From Bacillaceae bacterium OF18-1A (GTDB lineage Bacteria; Bacillota; Bacilli; Bacillales; Bacillaceae_G): a stretch of 64,000 bases of DNA. The stretch is from assembly GCA_027694045.1 (NCBI GenBank), contig JAQEWB010000003.1:83534-147533 (forward strand), in the 5' to 3' direction. Numbering within the stretch: position 1 is the stretch's first letter; each line of letters starts with the position of its first letter. The notes beneath the pieces were generated by a model that was not told the origin of the DNA, ran no database searches, and saw only the letters and a program-made list of their open reading frames with translations. This document shows, piece after piece, positions 16,281 through 26,149 of this stretch. Made by a program: the position numbers and the translations under genes.

Positions 16281-16596
16281 TTCTATCGCTCCCCATTGTT
16301 GATATTCTTTTCATTTCTAACACACTCATTTTCATTATAAGCATTATCTTTATATAGAAAAACTAAGGTATATTTCATTTCCTTCAAAAATATAGCGAAA
16401 ACCTTGATAAAGCAAAGCTTTCATCAGTTGTTTCAATTCTGTGAACAAATTAGAAACTTCTATAAAGAACCTTTTTAAAAAATAAAAATCAGCAGTTTTC
16501 TATATAAAGCCTTACCCTATTACCGCTCTATTTTACTATTCTCTACTTTTTACAAAACAATATACAGCATTGTATTCTACATGTAATCCCATCAAA
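16281..16596. other. Non-coding upstream region of cccB
   Basis: About 300 very AT-rich bases. I see no gene; a TATAAT-like -10 (about 16337) lies upstream of cccB. Otherwise nothing recognisable. Confidence 0.4.
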
Positions 16597-16625
16597 AAGA
16601 GAAGTTGTCGTTTCCAACTTCTCTT
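16597..16625 (-). terminator. Terminator downstream of prfB
   Basis: Perfect 11-bp stem AAGAGAAGTTG / CAACTTCTCTT followed on the minus strand by TTTTT. A second short hairpin, GCCAAC-AACTTT-GTTGGC (about 16681-16698), lies nearer to prfB, but its T-run is on the plus strand. Confidence 0.8.
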
Positions 16626-16708
16626 CCTCTTTACCTCATTCATATAAAATGCAGTACTTCCTCTATTCCCTCAGCACGCGCCAACAACTTTGTTGGCTTT
16701 TTCTTTCA

Positions 16709-17807
16709 TTAGATGCGAGAGCGTAAGTAAGCATCAATAAATGGATCAATTTCTCCATCCATAACGGCTTGTACGTTACCAACCTCAGTATTTGTACGGT
16801 GGTCTTTCACAAGAGAATACGGGTGGAATACGTAAGAACGGATTTGGCTACCCCATCCGATTTCTTTTTGTTCTCCGCGGATTTCATCTAACTCTGCTTG
16901 TTGCTCTTCTAATTTCTTTTGGTACAGTTTCGCTTTTAACATTTTCATCGCGTGTTCACGGTTTTTAATTTGAGAACGCTCTGACTGACATGTTACAACC
17001 GTATTCGTCGGTGTATGTGTAATACGAACTGCTGAATCTGTTGTATTAATATGCTGTCCACCTGCACCACTTGCACGGTACGTATCAATTTTTAAGTCTT
17101 CTGAACGTATTTCGATTTCAACTTCATCATTGAACTCAGGAACAACTTCACAAGATACAAACGATGTATGACGGCGACCTGAAGAATCGAATGGTGAAAT
17201 ACGCACTAGACGATGTACACCTTTCTCTGCCTTTAAATAACCATAAGCGTTATGACCTTTAATTAATAAAGTAACACTCTTAATACCAGCTTCATCACCT
17301 GGTAAATAGTCAACCGTTTCTACTTTAAATCCACGTTTTTCAGCCCAACGTGTGTACATACGTAATAACATAGAACCCCAGTCTTGTGACTCTGTTCCAC
17401 CAGCACCTGGGTGTAGTTCTAAAATCGCGTTATTTTTATCATAAGGATCGCTTAGTAGTAACTGAAGTTCATACTCATTCATTTCTTGAATTAAGCCTTT
17501 TACTTCTGATTCAAGCTCCTCATGTAAATCTTCATCATACTCTTCTTTTAAAAGCTCATGCGTGATTTCTAAATTTTCGAATGTCTCATCTAACTGACGG
17601 AACTTTCCAACCATATCTTTCAGTGCATTCGCTTCGTTAATTACAGTTTGCGCGCCTTGTTGGTCATCCCAAAATCCTGCGCCCATCATTTTCTCTTCTA
17701 ATTCTGCAATTTGTTTCTCCTTAGTAGGAAGGTCAAAGAGACCCCCTAAAAGCCGCTAATCTCTTAGCCATTTTTTCTAATTCCTGTCTAATTTCTACTA
17801 ATTCCAT
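16709..17807 (-). CDS. prfB: Peptide chain release factor 2, expressed by programmed +1 frameshift
   Basis: Frame 0 starts at ATG 17807 (AGGTGAAGG upstream) and reads [20 protein letters not shown], then RGSL, to an in-frame TGA at 17733-17735. Skipping one base there continues as [16 protein letters not shown] and then the long frame to 16709, giving about 365 aa, the normal RF2 length. The slippery site is the classical one: internal Shine-Dalgarno AGGGGG, then TCT CTT TGA C. The GGQ motif is in [14 protein letters not shown]2 reads UGA and UAA stops, so low RF2 favours frameshifting: autoregulation. An annotation starting at the internal Met (17689) would lose the N-terminal 39 residues. 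Confidence 0.95.
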
Positions 17808-17855
17808 TTCCTTCACCTCTATGTAATTGCTGTTACTTTCACACGAAAACAAGGG

Positions 17856-17886
17856 AAACTCTCTCCACTTATAACGGAGAGAGTTT
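17856..17886 (-). terminator. Terminator of secA
   Basis: AAACTCTCTCC / GGAGAGAGTTT perfect 11-bp stem with a 9-nt loop between secA and prfB. Confidence 0.8.
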
Positions 17887-17951
17887 ATTCCTTCTTAATT
17901 ATACATTTTTAATATAAAAGTTTGCAAAGCGGTCTACACTACTTGCTCGTA

Positions 17952-20459
17952 TTATTGCCCGATACCACAGCAGTTTTTATATTTCTTACCACTACCACAT
18001 TTACATAAATCGTTGCGGCCCATTTGGTCACCTTTTACAACCGGCTTTTTCTTCGCCTCTTCGCCATCGCTAGATGGGTGAATAGCTTCACCTTGAACCA
18101 CTTCTTGACGCTCTAAGTTTTGCTCAATTTCAGCTTTCATAATGTAGCGAGAGATTTCCTCTTCGATAGAAGCAATCATTGACTCGAACATTGCGAATCC
18201 TTCCATTTGGTACTCACGAAGTGGATCGATTTGACCGTACGCACGTAAATGAATACCTTCGCGCAGATGATCCATCGCATCAATATGCTCTGTCCATTTC
18301 GTATCTACAACACGGAATACAACAACCTTTTCGAACTCACGCATTTGCTCTTCTGGCATAAGCTTTTCTTTATCGTTGTAACGCTCAATTAATTTCGCAA
18401 TAATTGGCTCGCTCATTTCCTCTGGAGCAAGGCGACGTAATTCTTCTTCTTTTACATCTCCTTCTTGCAGAAGATTTGCATTTAAGTAGTCAACAAGACC
18501 TTTAATGTTCCAATCTTCTTCAATTTCCTCTTGTGTATGAAGCGCAACAGCACGTTCTACTGTAGATTTCATCATGCCTTCAATAATGTCACGTAAGTTT
18601 TCAGATTCCATTACTTCTTGACGTTGTTTGTAAATAACTTCACGTTGCTGACGAAGTACATCGTCGTATTGTAGTAATTGCTTACGTGCATCATAGTTAT
18701 TTCCTTCTACACGTTTTTGCGCAGATTCTACTGCACGAGAAACCATTTTACTTTCAATCGGCTGAGAATCATCCATACCAAGACGATCCATCATCGTTTT
18801 CATATTATCTGAACCGAAACGGCGCATTAGTTCATCTTCCATTGATAAGTAGAACTGCGTAACACCAGGGTCCCCTTGACGACCAGCACGACCACGTAAC
18901 TGATTATCAATACGACGGCTTTCGTGACGCTCTGTACCGATAACTGCTAGACCGACGTTTTTAATATCGTCTCCTAATTTAATATCTGTACCACGACCCG
19001 CCATGTTCGTCGCGATTGTTACAGCACCTTTCATACCAGCTTCTGCAATGATATCTGCTTCACGCGCATGATTTTTCGCGTTTAAAATATTATGACGTAC
19101 ACCTTTACGTGTTAACATTTTTGAAATAAGCTCTGACGTTTCAATCGCAACTGTACCTACAAGAACAGGTTGCCCTTGTTTATGACGACTTACAATATCC
19201 TCAACAACTGCATTGAATTTACCTTCCATTGATTTGAAGATTAAATCCGCACGGTCATCACGAATAATATCTTTGTTCGTTGGAATTACGATAACATTCA
19301 TATTGTAAATGTTACGGAATTCCTCTTCTTCCGTTTTCGCCGTACCAGTCATACCTGATAATTTCTCATACATACGGAAGTAGTTCTGGAATGTAATTGT
19401 CGCAAGCGTCATACTTTCATTTTGAATTTCTACGCCTTCTTTCGCTTCAATCGCTTGGTGTAAACCTTCGCTGTAGCGACGACCTTTCATAAGACGACCT
19501 GTGAATTGGTCTACAATTACGATTTCGCCTTCTTGTACAACATAATCTGTATCACGGTGCATAACAACGTGCGCACGAAGTGCCTGATTAATATGGTGAA
19601 GAAGTGCTACATGTTTTAAATCGAATAAGTTTTCAATATGGAAAGCTTTCTCCGCTTTCGTAATACCATCTTCTGTTAACATTACGTTTTTCGTTTTTAC
19701 ATCAAATGAATAATCTTTTTCATTTTCTAACGTACGAACGAATGCATTTGCAAACATGTATAGTTCTGTTGATTTTTGAGCTTGTCCTGAAATAATAAGC
19801 GGCGTACGTGCTTCATCGACTAAAATGGAATCGACTTCATCGATAATAGCAAAATGAAGCGGACGTTGAACGCACTGCTCTTTATATAAAACCATGTTGT
19901 CACGTAAGTAATCGAATCCAAGCTCATTATTTGTGCTGTATGTAATATCAGCAGCATAAGCAGCTTGTTTCTCTTCGCGTGACATATGGTTTAAGTTAAT
20001 TCCTACTGTTAAACCAAGGAACTCATGAAGTTGTCCCATTTCGCTCGCATCACGTTGTGCTAAATATTCATTGACTGTAACAACGTGAACACCTTTTCCT
20101 GTTAAAGCATTTAAATATACAGGTAATGTAGATGTTAACGTTTTACCTTCACCCGTTTTCATCTCAGAGATATTCCCTTCATGTAAGGCAATACCACCCA
20201 TTAACTGTACGCCATATGGACGCATTCCAAGAACACGAGTCGCTGCTTCGCGAACAACCGCAAAAGCTTCAGGCAGTAAATCATCTACTGTCTCACCTTT
20301 TGTTAGACGTTCTTTAAACTCAAGCGTCTTTCCTTTTAATTGTTCATCAGTTAGTGGTTTAATAGATGATTCTAATGCATCAATTTGCTCAACTGTCTTC
20401 TGCATACGTTTAATTTGGCGTTGGTTTACATCAAACACCTTTTTTAAAATACCGATCAT
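17952..20459 (-). CDS. secA: SecA, preprotein translocase motor ATPase
   Basis: 835 aa, the full SecA length. Visible: [20 protein letters not shown] at the start, Walker A in [11 protein letters not shown] (about 97-107), DEAD-type [19 protein letters not shown] (about 207), helicase motif [12 protein letters not shown] (about 490), [13 protein letters not shown] (about 520), and the C-terminal zinc/SecB-type tail [13 protein letters not shown]. It drives proteins through SecYEG using ATP. The gene order hpf-secA-prfB is conserved in Bacillus. A single gene with its own terminator. Confidence 0.97.
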   Translation of the reverse strand: MIGILKKVFDVNQRQIKRMQKTVEQIDALESSIKPLTDEQLKGKTLEFKERLTKGETVDDLLPEAFAVVREAATRVLGMRPYGVQLMGGIALHEGNISEMKTGEGKTLTSTLPVYLNALTGKGVHVVTVNEYLAQRDASEMGQLHEFLGLTVGINLNHMSREEKQAAYAADITYSTNNELGFDYLRDNMVLYKEQCVQRPLHFAIIDEVDSILVDEARTPLIISGQAQKSTELYMFANAFVRTLENEKDYSFDVKTKNVMLTEDGITKAEKAFHIENLFDLKHVALLHHINQALRAHVVMHRDTDYVVQEGEIVIVDQFTGRLMKGRRYSEGLHQAIEAKEGVEIQNESMTLATITFQNYFRMYEKLSGMTGTAKTEEEEFRNIYNMNVIVIPTNKDIIRDDRADLIFKSMEGKFNAVVEDIVSRHKQGQPVLVGTVAIETSELISKMLTRKGVRHNILNAKNHAREADIIAEAGMKGAVTIATNMAGRGTDIKLGDDIKNVGLAVIGTERHESRRIDNQLRGRAGRQGDPGVTQFYLSMEDELMRRFGSDNMKTMMDRLGMDDSQPIESKMVSRAVESAQKRVEGNNYDARKQLLQYDDVLRQQREVIYKQRQEVMESENLRDIIEGMMKSTVERAVALHTQEEIEEDWNIKGLVDYLNANLLQEGDVKEEELRRLAPEEMSEPIIAKLIERYNDKEKLMPEEQMREFEKVVVFRVVDTKWTEHIDAMDHLREGIHLRAYGQIDPLREYQMEGFAMFESMIASIEEEISRYIMKAEIEQNLERQEVVQGEAIHPSSDGEEAKKKPVVKGDQMGRNDLCKCGSGKKYKNCCGIGQ

Positions 20460-20690
20460 AGGAAATACGCTCCTCTTTTTTATTAAAATAAAACTTCTGA
20501 TTGTTATTTTCTTTTTCTCTATTACAATCAGTCGTTATAAAAATCAAATATATGTTATGCCAATTTTTCTCCTAATTAAAAAAACTAAAATGTATATACC
20601 TAATGATAATTGTAACACTTGTCTTGTAACTATGACAACAACCGGCAAAATGTCTCGTTCTAAATTTTTCAAAAGCTTACTTCCATCAAA

Positions 20691-20719
20691 AAAAGCGCAG
20701 CCCTTTTGGCTGCGCTTTT
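20691..20719 (-). terminator. Terminator of hpf
   Basis: AAAAGCGCAGCC / GGCTGCGCTTTT stem with a 5-nt loop and a T-run on the minus strand. Confidence 0.9.
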
Positions 20720-20725
20720 GAATTG

Positions 20726-21268
20726 TTATTTTGTTTCGATTAAACCATATTTCCCATCTTTACGGCCGTATACAACATTAGTTTCATTTGTATCAGCATT
20801 TGTGAAGACGAAGAAATTATGTCCTAGCATATCCATTTGTAGGATTGCTTCTTCAACGTCCATTGGTTTTAAATCGAATCGTTTTGTACGCACAAGTTCT
20901 AATTCATCTTCCTCTACCTCATCCATAACAGCTACTGCTTCTGGAAGGATAAAGTTCGTTTTCACAGAACCTTTTTCACGTAACTTACGATTTACTTTTG
21001 TTTTATGTTTACGAATTTGTCGCTCAATTTTATCGACTACTAAATCAATTGCAGCGTACATATCGCTATTAGTCTCTTCTGCACGAAGTAATAGATCTGG
21101 AAACGGGATTGTTACCTCGATACGTTGCTTGTCAGAGTATACCTTTAAATTGACTTTAATCTCTGGGAATGTATCAAAATAACGCTCTAACTTACTTAGT
21201 TTTTTCTCTACATATTCCTTTAATGCTGGAGTTACTTCAATATTTTCACCACGAATGTTGAATTTCAT
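20726..21268 (-). CDS. hpf: Long-form ribosome hibernation promotion factor
   Basis: 180 aa. The N-terminal HPF/YfiA ribosome-binding domain is about residues 1-100 (MKFNIRGENIEVTPALKEYV, then KLSKLERYFDTFPEIKVNL) and the C-terminal dimerisation domain about 125-180 (TKRFDLKPMDVEEAILQMDM, then GHNFFVFTNADTNETNVVYG). Family knowledge: the long form dimerises 70S ribosomes into inactive 100S particles in stationary phase or stress. The upstream region has a possible sigma-H promoter. In B. subtilis the homologue (YvyD) is under sigma-B and sigma-H. Confidence 0.95.
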   Translation of the reverse strand: MKFNIRGENIEVTPALKEYVEKKLSKLERYFDTFPEIKVNLKVYSDKQRIEVTIPFPDLLLRAEETNSDMYAAIDLVVDKIERQIRKHKTKVNRKLREKGSVKTNFILPEAVAVMDEVEEDELELVRTKRFDLKPMDVEEAILQMDMLGHNFFVFTNADTNETNVVYGRKDGKYGLIETK

Positions 21269-21302
21269 AGATGAATTCCTCCTTTCAAGCCTATGTACTA
21301 TA

Positions 21303-21330
21303 ATTTCGACATTGGCTTAAAAACTCCTTC
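21303..21330 (-). promoter_or_regulatory. Possible sigma-H promoter of hpf
   Basis: On the minus strand GAAGGAGTT (21322-21330) and GTCGAAAT (21303-21310) are 11 bp apart, near the sigma-H pattern RnAGGAwWW-N11-12-RnnGAAT with one mismatch. Judged by eye only. Confidence 0.35.
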
Positions 21331-21506
21331 TAACTTTTTTAAAAAAATTAGTGGAATTACGATTTTTTTATCATTTTTTGTTGAAATGAAAAGATGCATC
21401 GTTTCTATCTTTATTTTATCCTATTAACATCGTGAATAACGAATATAACTATGGACAATTCGTTACAGAAAAGAAACAACTTTTTGACAACTCTATTCAC
21501 AACAAA

Positions 21507-21529
21507 AACCTCTTGAAAAACAAGAGGTT
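21507..21529 (-). terminator. Terminator of the cold-shock gene
   Basis: AACCTCTTG-AAAAA-CAAGAGGTT (9-bp stem), T-run on the minus strand, about 60 bp after the cspC stop. The 240 bp from here to the hpf start otherwise hold only the hpf leader. Confidence 0.75.
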
Positions 21530-21588
21530 CTACTACATATATATAACGTTGCCACAAACGCAGCTTTCTCTTCCTAAAAACAATACTC

Positions 21589-21792
21589 CTACAGTTTTAC
21601 AACATTAGCTGCTTGCGGTCCACGTGCTCCATCTACAATATCGAACTCTACTTGTTGTCCTTCTTCTAATGACTTATACCCATCTTGTTGAATCGCAGAA
21701 AAATGGACAAACACATCATCCCCATCTTCACGCTCAATAAACCCAAATCCCTTTTCTCCATTGAACCATTTCACTCTTCCTTGCATGTTCAT
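21589..21792 (-). CDS. cspC: Cold-shock-domain RNA chaperone
   Basis: A 67-aa single cold-shock domain with RNP1 KGFGFIER and RNP2 DVFVHFS and the ending [13 protein letters not shown] 21792 is preceded by GAAGGG at proper distance. It binds single-stranded RNA and DNA. The symbol is by resemblance to Bacillus CspC; the group has several close paralogues (cspA-E), so the exact letter is uncertain. In B. subtilis this space between comF and hpf is occupied by flagellar genes; here it holds this single gene. Confidence 0.88.
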   Translation of the reverse strand: MNMQGRVKWFNGEKGFGFIEREDGDDVFVHFSAIQQDGYKSLEEGQQVEFDIVDGARGPQAANVVKL

Positions 21793-21912
21793 TCCATTCC
21801 CTTCACTCTAAAAATCAAGGCATCTGCCCCATATTTTGACTATAACGAATGACAACATCTGAAGTCAAAGAAGACTTATCGTCTTTTTATTATCCCTTTC
21901 GACATTTACATA

Positions 21913-22617
21913 TTAACTTCTACAGAGCGTCAAACTAGAAACCTCCCTCGCTCCTCTATCGTATAAAAGACTTCCAATTTGTCTAACTGTAATTCCTGTC
22001 GTATACACATCATCAACGAGTAAAATATGTTGTCCATGAAACGTATCTTCTCCCTGAAAATAAAATGGATTACTTCCTGAGACTCTTTCTTTACGCGTCT
22101 TCTTACTTTGCTTTTCTGTTTCTACTCTACTTAATGACGTATTGGACATACGAACAGGTAAACAAAATGCTAATAGCTCTGCTTGATTAAAACCACGCTC
22201 ATATTCCCTTTCCTTACTAAGCGGAACAGCGATAACAGTTGATACATTCGCAAAATATTTTTGAAAAAGATTTCGAAAAGGACGATGAAAAATACGAACT
22301 AACTCTGCATCACCTCGAAACTTAAACTGTGCTACTACTTCTTTCATTCCATCATCGTACATACATAACGAACGATTTTTAAAAGAACGATACCTTTCCT
22401 CGTGCATCCACCTTACGCAATCCATGCAAACGTCACCTTCTTTATGTTCAGTAGAAACTCGTTCTAAAGGCCTTCCACACTCCATGCAAATTTCTCCTAC
22501 AATATAAGAAACTTTCCGCTCACATCTATCGCATATATATTTTCTATGAAATTTCATAAAGAGAGTGCACCAACTCATTGTTTCTAAAATATACTCATCG
22601 CAAAGTACACAATGCAT
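21913..22617 (-). CDS. comFC: ComFC, phosphoribosyltransferase-like competence protein
   Basis: 234 aa with an N-terminal zinc-finger-like region (paired CxxC: CVLCDEY, CDRCERK, CMECGRPLE, CMDCVRW) and a phosphoribosyltransferase fold ending in the PRPP loop ILLVDDVYTTGIT (about 200-212). Family knowledge: needed for natural transformation together with ComFA. Its ATG overlaps the stop of comFA, so the two are coupled. comFB, which lies between them in B. subtilis, is absent. Confidence 0.92.
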   Translation of the reverse strand: MHCVLCDEYILETMSWCTLFMKFHRKYICDRCERKVSYIVGEICMECGRPLERVSTEHKEGDVCMDCVRWMHEERYRSFKNRSLCMYDDGMKEVVAQFKFRGDAELVRIFHRPFRNLFQKYFANVSTVIAVPLSKEREYERGFNQAELLAFCLPVRMSNTSLSRVETEKQSKKTRKERVSGSNPFYFQGEDTFHGQHILLVDDVYTTGITVRQIGSLLYDRGAREVSSLTLCRS

Positions 22618-23966
22618 TAATCAATCAACCTTTGTTCTTTCGCATTTTTATTCATACTTTGAATATGTTTTTTCGCGCGTACCATCGCTTCTGTCTTACC
22701 ATAATGAAAATAAACAACCTCTCCGTAAGGTTCTTCAAAACTACGACCCGCTCGTCCAGCAATTTGTACGAGCGCACTTTCTGAAAATATTTCTTCTTCC
22801 GCTCCTAAAACCGCAACTTGTAAATTTTTCACCGTTACTCCTCTCTCTAAAATTGTCGTTGTAACTAATAAAGGAATTTCTCCCTGTCTGAAGGCCACAA
22901 TTTTCTCTTTTCTCATCGGATCTTCTGCATGTACACCGTCAACTCTATCGTCTAATTGTTTCAATATCTGGCTCACTTCTTCTATATATCGTACGTGGGG
23001 AACAAATAAAAAAATGGGGTACTTTTTATGTAAGTACACGTTTAACCATTGCAGTAAAACTTGAGGGATTTTTTTATGATTGAGGTTTTTCTTCCAATTT
23101 CCGCACCAACAAAATAGAGGAACTGGCAACGGATGGCGGTGGTATCGTCCAGAAACAACGATCCCCTTTTGCTTACCTTTTCTAAAATTACGCCTCCACT
23201 TTTCATCAGGAGTTGCAGTTAAATAAATTCGCGCTGCTTTCTCTTTCATCGCTTGTTTTACCGCATACTGTAACATTTGATCTACACAATATGGAAAAGC
23301 ATCTATCTCATCTACAATCATGACATGAAACGCTCTATAGTAACGCAACAGTTGATGAGTAGTAGCAACGACTAAAGGTGCTTCATTCTCCCTGTCTGCA
23401 CTCCCTCCGTATAAAGCAGCTACCTTTATATGTGGAAATACTTCTTGCAATCTCGGTGCTAATTCAAGTACAACATCCGTTCTCGGCGTTGCAATACAAA
23501 CTCTTTCTCCTTTTCGAAGTGCCTCGGCAACTCCCCGAAACAACATTTCAGTTTTTCCAGCTCCGCATACCGCCCAAATAAAATACGATTCTTTCTGTTT
23601 AACAGCTTCCATAACACCTTGTGCTGCCAATTCCTGACCAGTAGACAAAGTTCCTTTCCACTGTAACGGATTTAAATAATTTCTCCCTTTCCTTTCAGCA
23701 ATTCCGCGCACAAGTACAGAGCATTCACTCACCCTGCCCATCGTTATACACTTCCGGCAATATGTGCATACTTTACTACACCTTTTACATGAAAATGATG
23801 CAAATAGCCGCTGCTCCGTATTTCCACAGCGTTGACACATAAATTTAGAAGCTTTCTTTTTTACACCTTGTATACATACGACTTCTCCTTTCTTTTCCAA
23901 ATCATTTAATTGATCACGTAAGTCTGAAGAAAGTTCTTCTAATAGTAACTGTTTACCAGCTAACAT
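22617..23966 (-). CDS. comFA: ComFA, DEAD-box-like competence ATPase
   Basis: 449 aa: an N-terminal four-cysteine zinc domain (CQRCGNTEQ, CKRCSKVCTYCRKC; about residues 43-78), Walker A CGAGKTEM (about 134-141), DEAD-type MIVDEIDAFPY (about 216), motif III YLTATPD, and a C-terminal helicase domain with TTILERGVTV and QIAGRAGRSF. It is a cytosolic motor that helps draw single-stranded DNA through ComEC. GGAGGTGG lies six bases before ATG 23966. Whether this strain is competent cannot be told from the locus. Confidence 0.93.
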   Translation of the reverse strand: MLAGKQLLLEELSSDLRDQLNDLEKKGEVVCIQGVKKKASKFMCQRCGNTEQRLFASFSCKRCSKVCTYCRKCITMGRVSECSVLVRGIAERKGRNYLNPLQWKGTLSTGQELAAQGVMEAVKQKESYFIWAVCGAGKTEMLFRGVAEALRKGERVCIATPRTDVVLELAPRLQEVFPHIKVAALYGGSADRENEAPLVVATTHQLLRYYRAFHVMIVDEIDAFPYCVDQMLQYAVKQAMKEKAARIYLTATPDEKWRRNFRKGKQKGIVVSGRYHRHPLPVPLFCWCGNWKKNLNHKKIPQVLLQWLNVYLHKKYPIFLFVPHVRYIEEVSQILKQLDDRVDGVHAEDPMRKEKIVAFRQGEIPLLVTTTILERGVTVKNLQVAVLGAEEEIFSESALVQIAGRAGRSFEEPYGEVVYFHYGKTEAMVRAKKHIQSMNKNAKEQRLID

Positions 23967-24024
23967 GAGCCACCACCTCCAGTCCTACTATAAACCTTTC
24001 TCATACTCTCGTAAAAACTCAAAA

Positions 24025-24064
24025 AAGCCGATAACCTACTTATAAAATAGTAAGCTATCGACTT
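24025..24064 (-). terminator. Probable terminator of the NlpC/P60 gene
   Basis: Imperfect stem AAGCCGATAACCTACTTA / TAGTAAGCTATCGACTT with three mismatches, T-rich on the minus strand. Confidence 0.6.
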
Positions 24065-24093
24065 TATACACATGTTTTATTCGATTATAAATC

Positions 24094-25410
24094 CTAGAAT
24101 CGACCGTATCCTAAGAAATGTTTTTGGTTGTAGCTACTGCTTAAGCTAGAGTAAGCAATACCTTTGTCACCAGCATGAATCATTTGGCCATTACCAACGT
24201 AAATACCGATGTGAGATGGACCCGGCTTGTAAGTACCTTGGAAGAATACTAAATCTCCAGGTTGTGGGCTACTTACTTTAGAAACTGAGTTCCAGTAACC
24301 TGCAACGTCTTGACGACCTACACCATAGATGTAAGAAATAAATCCACTACAGTCAAAACCACCGTTTGATGGAGACGCACTTCCCCAAACATATGGTAAG
24401 CCTAAGTATTGTTGTGCTTTACCAATTACGCCACCTGCATTTGAAGCTGGCGCTGGTGCTGGCTCTGCTTGTTTCTTTTCTTTCTTAGGTGCTTCTTTTT
24501 TAGGCTCTTCTTTTTTAGGTTCCTCTTTTTGAGCTTGTCCAGTATTGTTTGCTGGTGCAGCTTGTGCAGGTGCTGCAGGCGCTGGTGCTGGCTGAGCTTG
24601 TGCAGCTTTAGCAGCTTCTTCTGCTTGTTTTTGAGCAGCAGCTTCTTCTGCAGCTTTTGCTTGTGCTTCTTGTTCAGCAGCCTGTTGTAATTGTAATGCT
24701 TGCTTTTCAAGATCTTTCAATTGACTTTCCGTACTTGTCATTGAAGTTACAACTGTATCCATTTTACCGCTTAAATCGTTTACTGCTGTTGCTTTTTTTG
24801 CTTTTTCAGCGTCAAGTTCTTTCTTAGCAGTTTCAATTTGAGCTTGTGCTTCTTTTAATTCTTTTTGTTTTTCTTTTACTGTCTCAACATCTTTTTTCAC
24901 GTTCGCTTGATCTTCTTGTTGAGTTTTCATGATATCTTCGTCAGACTCAAGAATTTTAGAAACAGAAGTTAAACGATCAACTAAATCTGCAACGTTTTTA
25001 GAGTTTACAAGAACTTCTGTTACAACGTTCGTGTTTGGTTGTTCTTGAAGTGCAACTAAACGTTTTCTTAATAACTCTTCACGTTTTGCGATTTTTGTTT
25101 GTAATTCTGCAATGTCTTTATTTTTCTTTTCGATTAATTGCTCAGTATCAGCAACTTTTTTCGTTGTTTCATCAAGTTTTGTAGCATTCTCTTGAACAGA
25201 CTTATCTAAACCTTGAATTGTTTTATTTAAGTCGTTCATTTGTTTTTGTAATTCATCACGTTCTTGTTGTTGTTTATGTAAAGTGTCATTTTGTGTATTA
25301 ATTTGTGATTTCACGTCAGCAATTTTATCTTCTGCAAATACATTTGGTGCTAGTCCTGAAAACATTAACCCTGCAACTAATGCGCAAGATGCCATTTTAA
25401 GCTTTTTCAT
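24094..25410 (-). CDS. CwlO-type secreted NlpC/P60 D,L-endopeptidase
   Basis: 438 aa from ATG 25410: signal peptide (cleaves about after NVFA, residue 26), a long coiled coil (about 30-260) with the CwlO segments KREELLRKRLVALQEQ and DLVDRLTSVSKILESDED, an Ala/Gln/Pro/Lys low-complexity linker (about 250-325), and a C-terminal NlpC/P60 domain with catalytic Cys in GFDCSGFISY and His in PSHIGIYVGNG. Family knowledge: CwlO cuts stem peptides during elongation and is activated by FtsEX, and WalR turns it on in B. subtilis. Both links are visible here: ftsEX is 10 kb away and a WalR-box-like site lies upstream. An earlier in-frame ATG (25515) has no ribosome binding site. Confidence 0.85.
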   Translation of the reverse strand: MKKLKMASCALVAGLMFSGLAPNVFAEDKIADVKSQINTQNDTLHKQQQERDELQKQMNDLNKTIQGLDKSVQENATKLDETTKKVADTEQLIEKKNKDIAELQTKIAKREELLRKRLVALQEQPNTNVVTEVLVNSKNVADLVDRLTSVSKILESDEDIMKTQQEDQANVKKDVETVKEKQKELKEAQAQIETAKKELDAEKAKKATAVNDLSGKMDTVVTSMTSTESQLKDLEKQALQLQQAAEQEAQAKAAEEAAAQKQAEEAAKAAQAQPAPAPAAPAQAAPANNTGQAQKEEPKKEEPKKEAPKKEKKQAEPAPAPASNAGGVIGKAQQYLGLPYVWGSASPSNGGFDCSGFISYIYGVGRQDVAGYWNSVSKVSSPQPGDLVFFQGTYKPGPSHIGIYVGNGQMIHAGDKGIAYSSLSSSYNQKHFLGYGRF

Positions 25411-25505
25411 TTTATTTTTTACACCGCTTTCCTTTTCTTTTTCCGTATATAACCTAATAAAATTTATACCATAATTCGGGAATTTTTTCGCTAATGTTAC
25501 GTTTT

Positions 25506-25534
25506 TGTAAAACAAATGTAATATTATATGTAAC
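25506..25534 (+). promoter_or_regulatory. WalR-box-like direct repeats upstream of the CwlO-type gene
   Basis: TGTAAA-N5-TGTAAT (25506-25522) matches the WalR/YycF consensus TGTWAH-N5-TGTWAH exactly; a third half-site TGTAAC (25529-25534) follows after 6 bp. The repeats read on the plus strand while the gene is on the minus strand. Confidence 0.65.
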
Positions 25535-25601
25535 CCTACCGCAAAATACGTATGAATTTGTATATATTTGTAGAATCTTCAAAGCTTTATATTACAAAGA
25601 A

Positions 25602-25625
25602 AAAAACGTAAGGTATCCCTTACGC
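25602..25625 (-). terminator. Terminator of the HxlR gene
   Basis: CGTAAGG-TATC-CCTTACG with a T-run on the minus strand. Confidence 0.75.
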
Positions 25626-25663
25626 TTTGTTAAATATACCCATGAAAAAGGTAAATCAAAATG

Positions 25664-25978
25664 CTATTTCATCCATTTCTCAGCCCAATTTTGGACTTCA
25701 TCCATAACACTTTCTAACGCTTTTCCTTTATCAGTTAAGCCATACTCGATTCGAACCGGTACTTCTGGATAAACATCACGAACTACAATGCCTTCTCCTT
25801 CCAATTCCTTCAAACGCTCTGACAACATACGATCGCTCATATTCGGTATAATATCTGCGATTTCTCTAAAACGTTTTGGCTCCTCAAGCAAAGATTTAAT
25901 AATTAAACCAGTCCACTTTTTACTAAGCAAAGTAAAAGCTGACTCAAATTTTGGACATAAACAAGAATTATGCTCCAT
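25664..25978 (-). CDS. HxlR-family winged-helix regulator
   Basis: 104 aa with the HxlR layout: an N-terminal Cys pair (HNSCLCPKFE), KWTGLIIKSLLEEPKRFREI, the recognition segment MSDRMLSERLKELEGEGIV and the wing VPVRIEYGLTDKGKAL. Family knowledge: many HxlR proteins (for example YodB and HypR) sense quinones or oxidants through N-terminal Cys residues; the Cys residues near position 7 make that possible here. ATG 25978 is preferred because AGGAGAGGTG lies just upstream. The target is not visible: the gene stands alone with its own terminator. Confidence 0.87.
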   Translation of the reverse strand: MEHNSCLCPKFESAFTLLSKKWTGLIIKSLLEEPKRFREIADIIPNMSDRMLSERLKELEGEGIVVRDVYPEVPVRIEYGLTDKGKALESVMDEVQNWAEKWMK

Positions 25979-26110
25979 ATATTTCACCTCTCCTCTATTA
26001 TATTATAGTTTCTTGTAAAAAGTAAGTTATAAAACTTTCCTCATCATTTATATTACGTACATTTTACCACTTCCAAATATTAACTTGTCAACTAAGTGTA
26101 AAATATCCGT

Positions 26111-26140
26111 AAAAAAACCCTCTTTAAAAGAGAGCTTTTT
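26111..26140 (-). terminator. Probable terminator of degV
   Basis: ACCCTCTT / AGAGAGCT-type short stem inside A- and T-tracts just after the degV stop codon. Confidence 0.55.
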
Positions 26141-26149
26141 ATATCTTTA

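Noticed and set aside
16679..16703. Terminator of prfB at GCCAACAACTTTGTTGGC
   Set aside because: Its T-run follows on the plus strand, where no gene ends; the minus-strand terminator is the hairpin at 16597-16625.
24426..24710. 94-aa open frame on the minus strand rich in Lys, His, Leu and Gln
   Set aside because: It is the out-of-frame reading of the Ala/Gln/Lys/Pro linker of the NlpC/P60 gene; no own ribosome binding site.
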